Assembly: GCA_020137815.1 (NCBI GenBank)
Contig: CM035354.1
Location: 7,600,487 to 7,664,486 of the forward strand
Direction: 5' to 3'
Source of the DNA: Hormiphora californensis
Lineage: Eukaryota > Ctenophora > Tentaculata > Cydippida > Pleurobrachiidae
DNA: 64,000 bases
Position numbers and translations under genes: made by a program. Shown piece by piece: positions 20,822 through 31,769 of the stretch. The notes under the pieces are model-generated. The model did not search any database. It saw only the letters and a program-made list of their open reading frames with translations, and was not told the DNA's origin. Position 1 is the first letter of the stretch. Each line of letters starts with the position of its first letter.

Positions 20822-22946
20822 CTCCATTTTGTTCAACTGTTCACCCCCCAAAGTCGCGCACGGAATTGTTTTGCGTGTCTATCACATGTTAACGTGTAGT
20901 GTGCACCACGAAAATTCCAAATTTCACTGAAATTTCAATTTTGGGGGTACAGTTGAAAAAAATGGACTTTACGTGTTTAATTTATTTAGGTGGACCCACT
21001 AAGGGAAGGCCTGTTGTGTACACTAAAACTTTTATTGAAAACTTGTAAACTTGTAAACTTGATTGTTTTAAAAAAAACTTTCTGATATTGGGCTCCAAAA
21101 TGGCGCTTAACTGAATCAATGGGACATACCTCTAGATATTTATAAATTATAGCCTAAAGACTGAACACGGTGCACCAGAAGGATCGTCAACCTAAGGTTG
21201 AGCCCACAAAACAAACTTCTCTTGGTGCGACCCAGGAGGCTCTCCCGAATCACTCTACGGTGCGGAAAAACTGGTTTTTGAATTTTGGTCAAAATCTGTG
21301 CATAAGCCTGGACAGCGCTGGACCCAAAATTTTTTTCGTGAATGAACGCCGCGCACCGCCCCTGATAAGCCATAAATTACATGACTGTCGTCTGTCGAAA
21401 AGAACAGGATCCACGTTTCAGGAAGAAAAAAAAACAAACAAAAAGTGGGAAAATGACGGGTGCCGTTACGATCTGGGTGTTTGGTGGCCTGTTTACAGGT
21501 GTGCGCTTCCAAAAAAAGTTGATTCACTAAAGTCCGTTTCAAGCGACTTGACCCGTAATTCTTGGAATTTGGCGCATTGCGCGTGTATTTACAAAGGGGA
21601 AATCCTGAATTTCCAGGAATCTCAGGTCAAGTCCCGGTCAAGTCGTTTGAAACGCACTTTAAAATGGCTCTAAACGCCAAACCACTCAACCGTTTTGGCT
21701 AATTCAAAGTTAACCTGGTAAGAAATGTCCACGACTAAACCTAACCCTAATCCGAACCCTAACCCTAACCCTACTTCAGCCCTAACCCTAAAAACCGTTT
21801 TGTCAGCACTCACCAAACACCTTGGCAAACGCCGCTGGCCCCCGATAAGTTATCTTCGACCCAGCCGGGATCAGGCCAAACGCGCGCGCGGCATTCCCTC
21901 CAGTCCCCTCGTTGCGGGGGTGCGCGCATGAGGGGGCTGCAGCGCATTCCAACTAAACACCCAGATTTTAACGCTGGCCGAAAATGACACGATTTTTGTT
22001 GAATAATTGGGAAAATGAAATTTATAACGCGCGCCGCGCGTTAGCTAAAGCCGCGGCAGCGCTTGCCACCCATATTGGCCGCTTACATTTTCTGCTGCGC
22101 TTGATTCGCGTGAAACAACGCCGCGCTTGGCACACCCGCGCGCCGGATACTTTTAAAAACAAGTTTTTATTTTATTTGTTTTGTTCCCCTAAAGTCGGAT
22201 TTTTTGAAGTTGTCACCCCCCTTCTCGTGCGCGGAATGTTTTTGCGCGTCACATCACATGTTAACGTGTGGTGTGCGCGGCAAAATTGATAAATTTCACA
22301 CGCGCGGTCATTTTGGGGTGACAACTTCAAAAAATCCGACTTTAAAGTCCATTTTTTTTCAACTGTTCACCCAAAAACTGAAATTTGATAAAAATTAAAA
22401 TTTGGGTGGCGCGCGCTACACGTTAACATGTGATAAACGCGCAAAACAATTCCGCGCACGACTTTGGGGGGTGAACAGTTGAAAAAAAATGGAGTATAGG
22501 GATCCCTAAAAAAGTTCAGTATTTACACAGCGTTTACAGTCCATTTTTTTTCAACTGTTCACCCCCCAAAGTCGTGCGCGGAATTGTTTTGCGCGTTTAT
22601 CACATGTTAACGTATAGCGCGCGCCACCCAAATTCTAATTTTTATTAAATTTCAGTTTTTGGGTGAACAGTTGAAAAAAAATGGACTTTACACAGTCTTT
22701 ACACAGTCGTTACACCCAGAGCGCCCGCGCCGCTCTGGGTGTAAAGACTGCGTCATTCGCACTCGATTTGCAGCGTTTTCGGAAACTTTTTTCGCCGCAG
22801 CGCTCAATTTACTCAATTGTGCAGCACACAATCCAATATTTTCTTAGAAAAAGCTGCAAAACGCAGCACGCGCCGCTCTGGGTGTAACGACTGTGTAAAG
22901 ACTGTGTAAACGCTGTGTAAATACTGAACTTTTTTAGGGATCCCTC
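20822..22946. repeat. Nested foldback repeat cluster
   Basis: At least three copies of a palindromic unit of about 145 bp, bounded by TTTTCAACTGTTCACCC and its complement (near 20822, 22350 and 22540). There is also a related unit bounded by AAAGTCGGATTTTTTGAAG (22192-22346). A 449-bp element at 22498-22946 has long inverted ends starting AGGGATCCCTAAAAAAGTTC and contains one of the units. All carry the inner motif CACATGTTAACGT. No transposase and no conserved gene is seen. Confidence 0.75.
21735..21793. repeat. Interstitial telomeric repeat
   Basis: Degenerate CCCTAA units (the complement of the animal telomere repeat TTAGGG) in an internal position. Consistent with repair by telomerase, or with transposon-carried telomere-like DNA. 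Confidence 0.8.
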
Positions 22947-23101
22947 TTGATTCACACCTCACCGCTTTTTCGGTTTGTCGTTTCTGTTTTGCCGTTTCTG
23001 GGGTAGGCCGTAGGGGTGCTTCATAATCCCTGGTTACTATTTGCTGCAACAAGACGTGTTGTGTATATATTAATGAATTACTAACCTCATATTGCCTAGA
23101 A

Positions 23102-24961
23102 ATGGCCGAACCGTGGAAAGACAAAATACCAAAACCGATCAATGTAGGCCTGTTCGGAATTGATGATGCTGGAAAAACAGCATTTTTGTTCAGACTGAAG
23201 CTGGGTGAGATGATAACGACCATTCCAACAATTGGATTCAATTTAGAGAGTGTTAAAGTGACTGATTTTTCTGTTGATGTTTGGGAAGTGGGTGGAGACG
23301 TGACGGTGAGACCGTTATGGAAGCACTACTATGATATCTTAGACATTATGCTGTATGTAGTAGACGGATCGGACATGGATCGTATGGAAGAATCACAAAC
23401 TGAGTTGTTTAAGTTGTTCTCTGTTGAAGTTCTAAAGAATGTCCCTATTTGGTGTGTCGCTAGTAAATCAGACAACGCTTGGAGCCTCAGTGAAGAAGAG
23501 TTAGTGAGAGCGTTGCAGTTGGATAAAGTGGAGGGTAGAGAGGTTCGGTTATTTAAATGTTCCTCCCTAACCGGAGATGGGATAGCTAATTTGTTGGATA
23601 ATGTAGCAGTTGAGCTGAAGAAAAGTCCTGATGTTATTGCTAGAATCGATCACAATGAAATATGTGAAAAGGACAGATTGGAGAAAGAAGCAAAAGAAGA
23701 GGAAGAAGCAGAGGATGGTGAAGAAGAAAAAGAGGAAGAAAGGATAGAAGAGGAAGGAGAAGAAGAAAAAGAGGAAGAAGAGAACAAAGAAGAAGATGGT
23801 GATATATTGGACGATGCCGAAATGGCCGAACCGTGTAAAGACAAAATACCAAAACCAATCAAAGTATGCCTGCTCGGAATTGATGATGCTGGTAAAACAG
23901 TATTATTGTACAGAATGAAGCTGGATGAAATTATAACGACCATTCCAACAATTGGATTTAATTTAGAGACTGTTAAGGTGACTGATTTTTCTGTTGATGT
24001 TTGGGAATTGAGCGGCAGCATGATAATGAGATCGTTATGGAAACATTACTATAATGACTTAGACATTATGCTGTATGTAGTGGACGGATCAGACATGGAT
24101 CGTATGGAAGAATCACGAACTGAGTTGTTTAAGTTGTTCTCTGTTGAAGTTCTAAAGAATGTCCCTATTTGGTGTGTTGCTAGTAAATCAGACAACGCTT
24201 GGAGCCTCAGTGAAGAAGAACTAGTGAGAGTGTTGCAGTTGGATAAAGTGGAGGGTAGAGAGGTTCGGTTATTTAAATGTTCCTCCCTAACCGGAGATGG
24301 GATAGCTAATTTGTTGGATAATGTAGCAGTAGAGCTGAAGAAAAGTCCTGATGTTATTGCTAGAATCGAGCACAATGAAATATGTGAAAAGGACAGATTG
24401 GAGAAAGAAGCAAAAGAAGCAGAAGAAGCAGAGGAAGAAGAAGAAGATGACAGTGAAGAGGATGATATGTGGGACGGTGTGCCAAGGATTAAGATATACG
24501 GACAGGAAGGAGTTGGCAAATCTACTATTTTCTATCAACTTCTTCTGGGTACGGTGCCTGACATAGTCAACCCCGATCTCACATTTCTTAGGGAGGAAAA
24601 CATCAAATTTCATGGCATGAAGTTTCGTTGTTTTGACTTTTCTGGGCATCGTAAATGTCAGAAACTATGGAAACAATACTACCACTCGTGTGATGCTGTG
24701 CTGTTTGTGGTTAGTGGTCGTGATAATAACTTAAGAAGCAGCTTGGACTTGTTGGTGGATATTATTTGTCACTTTGCCTTTCCAACTGAATCTCCTGTGG
24801 CTGTGCTAGTTAACAATTATAACGGGGAAGGTAAAACTGCTACTGAGGTTGAGGAGATTTGGGGTGCTTCATTCAACCGCAGAGTAGCCTTCTTTGATGT
24901 AGATGCCATGGTGCCCGAGAGTTTAGTTGAACCTTTGAAGGTGATTATGGACAGTGTTTAA
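23102..24961 (+). CDS. Triple ARF-like GTPase-domain protein
   Basis: A 619-aa single-exon protein with three ARF/ARL-type domains at about residues 1-190, 240-430 and 460-619, joined by Glu/Lys-rich acidic linkers. P-loops are GIDDAGKT (twice) and GQEGVGKST. The switch-2 motif is WEVGG in domain 1 but WELSG in domain 2 and DFSGH in domain 3. The base-recognition motif is ASKSD rather than NKxD. Domain 1 lacks the ARF myristoylation Gly (MAEP). Domains 1 and 2 share long, almost identical DNA stretches, so the duplication is young or homogenised. Domain 1 may still hydrolyse GTP; 2 and 3 look altered (inference). GCCTAG|AA precedes the ATG. CLCC1 follows 213 bp downstream. Confidence 0.85.
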   Translation: MAEPWKDKIPKPINVGLFGIDDAGKTAFLFRLKLGEMITTIPTIGFNLESVKVTDFSVDVWEVGGDVTVRPLWKHYYDILDIMLYVVDGSDMDRMEESQTELFKLFSVEVLKNVPIWCVASKSDNAWSLSEEELVRALQLDKVEGREVRLFKCSSLTGDGIANLLDNVAVELKKSPDVIARIDHNEICEKDRLEKEAKEEEEAEDGEEEKEEERIEEEGEEEKEEEENKEEDGDILDDAEMAEPCKDKIPKPIKVCLLGIDDAGKTVLLYRMKLDEIITTIPTIGFNLETVKVTDFSVDVWELSGSMIMRSLWKHYYNDLDIMLYVVDGSDMDRMEESRTELFKLFSVEVLKNVPIWCVASKSDNAWSLSEEELVRVLQLDKVEGREVRLFKCSSLTGDGIANLLDNVAVELKKSPDVIARIEHNEICEKDRLEKEAKEAEEAEEEEEDDSEEDDMWDGVPRIKIYGQEGVGKSTIFYQLLLGTVPDIVNPDLTFLREENIKFHGMKFRCFDFSGHRKCQKLWKQYYHSCDAVLFVVSGRDNNLRSSLDLLVDIICHFAFPTESPVAVLVNNYNGEGKTATEVEEIWGASFNRRVAFFDVDAMVPESLVEPLKVIMDSV

Positions 24962-25173
24962 ATTGAGAGGGAACAACTGCAGAGATCGTTTTGAAAAAAA
25001 TTGTGCACTTTTTTGTTTTCTGTATTTTGTAGATTTATTGATCATTTATATTTTGTACAATGTGTCATTACTTTTATATGTTTTATAATTCAAAAATTTT
25101 TGTGTTACGTTAAACAATGTTGTTTGATTTCACCAGTAATATAATACCCACTTCCCCCCGACTTCCCTACAGG

Positions 25174-26240
25174 ATGCTTCTCTCTTCTCTCCTTCTTCTA
25201 CTCCTCCCTACCGTCGCCCTTGGTTACAAAGATGCAGTCCCTGATCCAGACTTTTTGGTTGACATAACTGATATGGCACAAATAAACAACGAACAAACAC
25301 TACCGGGTTATGTTAAACGGCTGATAAAGGAGGTCTTAGCAAGACCTGGGATCGAGCTGAGTGTGGTTGACAGATCCGTTCTACATAGGGCAGATCAAAC
25401 GGACCCTCAAACTCTCGTTGACATTCTATTGAAGGTCTTGGATGATCAGAAACAGTGCAGTGATTCAGAAGAGGTTAGTATGGTGGAATCCCGACATTAA
25501 GATGTCCCTACCTGGTCCTATCATCCTCTCCCTTACCATCACAGGACTATTTCTCCTTTGCTACTTCTACAAGGCCGCCCGACGGTTCACAGCTCACCCT
25601 CCTCCTGTTTGTTTCATACTGTTACTCAGTCTACAGTCGTCTCCAACTGAACTATCTAGAGATGGTTAGCGGTAAAATGTCTGCACTAGAGAAGGATCTC
25701 CCTGCCCACTGCAGGAGCGAGTTCACCCTAACTAGTTGGTTGAGTGCAGTGTGGAGTACTGTCCAGGTTGGGGATCAGTGCAAGAAATACCACACTCAGA
25801 TCATCTCAGATCCCCTCATGGGTATCAAACCATTTGAGAGTTTGTTTTACCCCCTCATGTCTCTACCCCTTATACCACTCACTGTGTTGGGTGAGGTTCT
25901 TGGGCCGTTCCTGGAGAATATTCTCGCTCCATTTTCCTTCCCAGTTCAGCTAACAGTTCTTGCCTTTTTATCCGTTCTAATATTCTCCGTCGCATATGCA
26001 GCAGTTTCCCTGCGACCGACTGTATCACCACCTCCCCCTCCCCCTCAAGTCAGCCCTGAGAAACTGGAGGAGCTTCAACAGGCGGTACTGAGCCAGTTAG
26101 AAGAGTTGAAGTGCGAGTTCAGGAGATCAGTTGAGACTGATATCATGGTGATCAATGAACATGATTCGGTCTACGGGGGTGGAAGGGTCACTCAGCCGAG
26201 ATTGTGTAGTCACGGTGACTCAGGGTGCAATGAGGAATAG
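25174..26240 (+). CDS. CLCC1: Chloride channel CLIC-like 1, with two +1 frame breaks
   Basis: Endoplasmic-reticulum anion channel family. The start ATG (just after CTACAG|G) opens a signal peptide (MLLSSLLLLLLPTVALG). Then come an acidic luminal region, a membrane segment (GPIILSLTITGLFLLCYFY), a second (TLLLFVSYCYS), a Cys-containing loop with WLSAVWSTV and CKKYH, and a proline/valine-rich third segment followed by a cytosolic helix. Order and spacing match CLCC1. The sequence lies in three frames. +1 skips at about 25477 (GTT, skip A, GTA TGG TGG) and about 25595 (GCT, skip C, ACC) join them, giving 354 aa with an exact stop. No intron explains the shifts. ZFR starts 248 bp downstream. Confidence 0.75.
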
Positions 26241-26487
26241 ATATTGTGGTTTTTCAGAAAAGTTTGTAAACCTTATTATGCGTGATCTGTGAGACGTTTT
26301 TAATGGACGTTTTTTTAAAGAATGTGAAGTGAAATATGTATCAGTTTTGAAATTGTAATATAAGAATTCATTTATTCATCACATCAACAATATGACAAGT
26401 AATGATCCCTGATATTTAACTTAACATTCCCCTCTTGGTTAAAGCAAGCTTCTTCCTATCTAGCACCTGATTAGTTAGGATGACTCA

Positions 26488-29400
26488 ATGAGCGACTACT
26501 CCAGTATATTCAGTGGGTATACTGCATACCCTGGTTACCATGGTAGCGCTGCAGCAGTGACCCCTGAGCCAGCAGCCACTGCCAGCTACTACTAATGCCG
26601 GGTATAGTCAGGCGGCAGGGGCAACTGGCACTAACTACACAGCATACGGGACAGACCTATAACTAGTGGGTATGGGACCCAGCAGCAGGCCGGGGCAGCT
26701 AGTGCGGGAACCTCTGCCAGCAATTACAACTATGTAAGTACGATCCCCTTGCTGCCTATCCTATACCCATGAAGACAACACAGATATAATCGTTTTTGTG
26801 ACTTGGTACTTTTCATAAACATGATGATAAAACTCATCTAAACATTGTTATGGGTTGGTTCTATGTGATGCTGTTGAGGCTCTACGTCAGAGTCGCAATA
26901 GCATACATGTTAAAGATATTGTTTAGTCTATCGATTTGGTATTTATGGTTGACTAAAATTTAGGGGCACACCATCTCTCTTGTCGTTCTCGTATCAAAAA
27001 CCATTCTACAACATCAATTTATCACCAATCTGACACCCAGTACAGTGCAGTAGTAGCTCTCTAATTCCCTCCCCTCCCAGATGGATTGGGCCTCTGCTGC
27101 CACCGCTGCTGCAATGTCAAGTGTAATCAGCGCCAACACCCCTGACCCCGCAGCCAGTACAATGTCCCACCACTCCAACAACAATAACAACAACTACAAC
27201 AGGACCACCTATAACAACAGTTCCAGAGGTGGGGGAGGTGGTGGTGGGCAACATTCCAAACCTTACTCCCGGCCAACTTGGGCCAAGAAGAAGCCCATTA
27301 TTGCGGGTGGTGGTGCTGGTGGGGCTAGTGTGGTCGGTGCTAACGCTACCTACTACTGTGAGCTCTGCAAAATCAGCTGCATGGGATCAATGGTTAGTAA
27401 AAATAGAGAACTATCTGAGCTCTGGTGTAGTGAGCACTTGATTGAAATCAGAAAGCAGAAACACCGAGATTTTGTAATTAATCAATGATTTATTAAATCC
27501 GATAACAACTCTCGCCCTCTTTAGACCTTCAAGGAGCACTGTAACGGACAGAAGCACAAGAAGAAGGAGAGCGAGAAGGCAGCTGCAGAGAGAAGGGCCA
27601 ACATGGGGGACGAGGAAGCATCTCTGGTTAAGAAACCAGCGCAGGGACATGGTTACCATAGTTACGGGTATGGTAAAATGTACCGGTGTGAGCTTTGTGA
27701 GGTATCCTGTACCGGGGACCAGGCATTCAACTCTCACATGTCAGGAGCTAAACATAACAAGGTACTGTTGGAATCATGTTTTTATATCATTCATTCAAAC
27801 TTGTTATTTAGAGATTTCATTTTAACATTTTGTACCATCCATCAGACTGTCCTACTGTTCAAGAGACTGGGGAAGGCCATCCCAAATCCCTCCAGTATTA
27901 GTGCTAAAGGAGGTTAGTTAATATTTCTTTTACTCTGTGAAGCATTTCAACAAGAGGGGGATTAACCGGTGTCTTCCCAAAATTTAATGTTTTTGAAACC
28001 TGTTTTTTAAACCTGAGAGTTAGGTCTCTCCCCGAATCTAAAATAAACCAAAGTTTGAAGATACCTGGTTATTCTCTTCCCTTACAGAAAAGACGGAGGT
28101 CGACGTTGAAACGGTCCGAGTGGAGCTCGCGGTAATAAAACATTGGAATTATCGAGTTTTCTCATCTCTATCCTAATTTCTCCCAACCAATGCTCGATAG
28201 TCAATTTGTTTTATGATTTTGTCATTTAATTTTCTTGTGACACAAGTTGTGTAGTTTCATTTTATTTAGTTGATGATCATCTAAATTAATCTTTCCTGCA
28301 GAAACGTGCCGAAAAGAAGGCTAAAGATGAGAAAGAAAGAATTGAGAAAATGGTTAGTTTTTTGGTTTATGTAATTAACTTTGTCCTACTTTGATTGTCC
28401 GTTGTCGGAGTTCAGTTTTTAACAAGATCTCCTGAAGAGATTCTCCTCTGACCAACAACATCCTCTATCACAGACCCAAAGGCAGCAGGAAGATGAAGAG
28501 AGAGCACAAAAGAAGATAGAAGAGATAGAGACAAGGAAGGTGCAGATGGAGGAGAGAAGGAAGAAGTGGGAAGATGATAGATGGAAGAGGGAGGAGGAGT
28601 GGAGACAGATGCAGGAGACTAGTGAGAGGGAGTGGAAGGAATGGCAGGAACACGAACAGGCTGAAACTGCACCTCACCTTCTCCAAATGGGAAATGTAGG
28701 TTCACCCACGCTGACCACTATCTAACTATGTATATCTAATGCAAATTTGCACGGAAATGTGACACCCTATCGTCAATGTGACGACGTGATCCGTCAATGT
28801 GACGACGTGATCCGTCAGTGTGACGACATGATCCGTCAGTGTGACGACGTGATTCGTAGGTATCACGTATCACACGTGTTGAGAACTGCTTGCGACTTGA
28901 GGGGTCACATCACATGTATAAAAGGGAGAGAAAGAGAGAAAAAGAGAGGGATCACATCACATAGCAGACAGGCAGAGAGAAAAACATAGAAACAGACCCC
29001 TCGATTTGCGATCGGTACGATCGCCCCAGTTTTGCCCCATTCTGACACTTCCCTCTCTCTGTCAGGCAGCCCGAGAAGGAAAGAACAATGACAACAGGGT
29101 GATAATGGACCTCCACGAGCAGATATACCCTGAACAGGGGGAGCTGAACGCCATCAAGAAGTTGATCCAGGTGACGGAGGATCACCTGAAAACCATATCC
29201 GATGCAATGAGGGATGAGACTGAGCAGGAGCTGAAAGATAAAGGTATGAAGAGATAATTGTTTTTACATTTTCTGAACATGAAGGGAAGTTATTGAGAGA
29301 GGTGGAACAAGGCAAGGAAATGCGATGTGGGTAAATAATTGGTTAAACCAGGAATTTTAGGGGGAGGGACGGCTAATTCCTTCTTTGCAGTTAGTCCTTA

Positions 29401-31738
29401 TGCACCAAACGTTTTAAGTCTGAAATGGAGGATATATTTTGTGCAGGGGTATATCTTTGTTAAATTCGCATAGATGGTGTGATGACTCGACAGCTTTTAC
29501 TGAAGTTGTTATAAAACAATGTTTGGTTGTCATGATTGGGAGATGATAGATTGTATGATCGTTGTTGTCAGTCTGTAACATTGCTCCTTCATAAATGTTT
29601 CCGACTATTTACCTAGTTCTCTACAAAGAGGAGCGGCACTGTTCCACTGTCCGGTGGAATTACAAGTCCTATTATCAGAGCTCCCCTGTAGTACATGATT
29701 CTCTTGACATTCAATCGTCACCGTTCCTCCTTCATTTGTATCGGTCCAACTTCCTTGCACTGATCCGTCCACGGTAAACCCGGGGCACACTGAAGCTAAT
29801 GGTAAAAATTGAGTTGATATTTGTAAGGGAGCGCATTGCTAATTACTATGTAAAATAACAGCTGTAATTCATTACCTGTTAGCATTTTGTAGCTATCTGA
29901 AGCGGTGTCCAGTTTACCATCAAATTGAATATTCGTCACAACATCTCCTTCCCACCTAGATACACATTGACCCTTATCATGATTACTGTCACTGAACTGA
30001 TAGTTCACAACCTCCACCCCATTCCCAGTAGGAAACTTAGGTGATCCTTTGATCCAGGATACCAGCCAAATTATTCTTTGCGTGTTCAGTCGGACCCCGA
30101 TTTAGGGGCCCCCGATTTAGTGGCTCCCGAGTTAGGGACATGACCATCCCAAACATGCTCCTACTGAAATTTCCATCTTGGTATATCTGCACTTATACCT
30201 TTATGGAACCAGGTCCCTCATATATAGACGGAGGGAGAAACTTTCTCATTCCCCTGACCCCTCCAATATGACAACGGGTGATCTTGTAATTTGATACCCG
30301 GCTGGTCTACCAGCCGGGTATCAAATACCAGCCGATGATCCTGTGATGACAGGATCACTAAAGTTTCGTGCAGGATCACTTCAGGATACTGCATTGAGAG
30401 CTCGGATACTGTATATGTAATATGATCCTTATGGCTGGTCGGCTGGTTGTAATTTTACCAGCCCCCGGGTAGCTCAGTAAGTAAGGACGTCCCACGACAG
30501 TAACTGTGTAACACAAGAGGTACCCAGTTCAAATCATATCTCCCTTAAAAACTTAAATATTGTTTTGATTATTATGTATAATTAATTTAAAAAATGTTTC
30601 GATGTATTTTTTTCTTACCAAAATGTTGATACAATTTTGATAAAAATAAAAGTTTGATGCACTTAGTTTTATGAACTTTACGAATTTTAGTACGTAGTAA
30701 AATTAAATTAAATTATTAAAGAATTTATGTACATATTATACTATAATACACGTACTAGTTTCTTGTGGAAATATGCTGTCATATTATTATTATGTATATA
30801 CAATTATATATATTATATATATATGATGTATAAGGTTAAAATTTTCATAAAATCGTCATTTTTGATGACGTCACTAAACTTATTTAACCAGCCAAATTTT
30901 TGATGACGTCACTTATTTAACCAGCCAAATTTTTACCGAATTTTAGGATACCAGCCGGATTGTAAAAGTTTCCTACTGGGACCCCATTGCACTCTATACT
31001 AATACTGGTGTTCTTCTTTTGGATTGTCCACGTCTTGTCCACTTCCTGTGGTGTCTGATCTGGGAGGTGAGTCCAGCCGGAGCAGTAGGTTATAGTGTAT
31101 CTCATATTTTTAAAGTTCACCACCAGTTGTCCGAGATCACCCGTAGCTGCAGTATAAAAAATGACCTGGATCCTTCCGGTGCTCCCGGCAGTGGAGTTGG
31201 TTTTTATTTGAAGAGGGGTGCTCTCGAGATCACATGGAATTTCAGTATCATGTACTACTTGACTCCAAGTAGCTGAAATAAGATGATATTGGTTACAAGG
31301 GAAACTAAATTTGCACAATTCCTACCGGTGGTGATGGGTGGTGAAAGGCTCACCTTCTGTTGTAGGAGCCAGTAGTGGCAGTATAATAATCAACAGAAAC
31401 AACCACATTTTGGTTATTTGTGTAGCTATCCTCAGCTCCTAGCAATAGGAGCTGTTAGCACAAACACAACGGACACTTGGTATTGCTGAATTGAGAGGAC
31501 GTGCTCTCAAACAAGTTGAATATCTTCCTTTCACTCTCTCCATGTCTCTCACTCACGTTGAAAAAATATTAAATAATTCTTTTGCAGCAACATAAATCTC
31601 TCCATTATTTGGTATGTGTCTCGCTTTAAGATGGTTTACCTCAGCTAATGGTGTTGTCTTCTTGACATCAAATTATATCCCTCCCTCTCTACCTTTTTTG
31701 TCTGTATGTGTGTGTGTGTATTATTATATGTGTCACTA

Positions 31739-31769
<31 letters not shown>

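Noticed and set aside
30468-30545. tRNA-like A-box and B-box
   Set aside because: Spacing is plausible, but no cloverleaf can be folded with confidence. At most it is a tRNA-derived SINE piece inside the hAT MITE.
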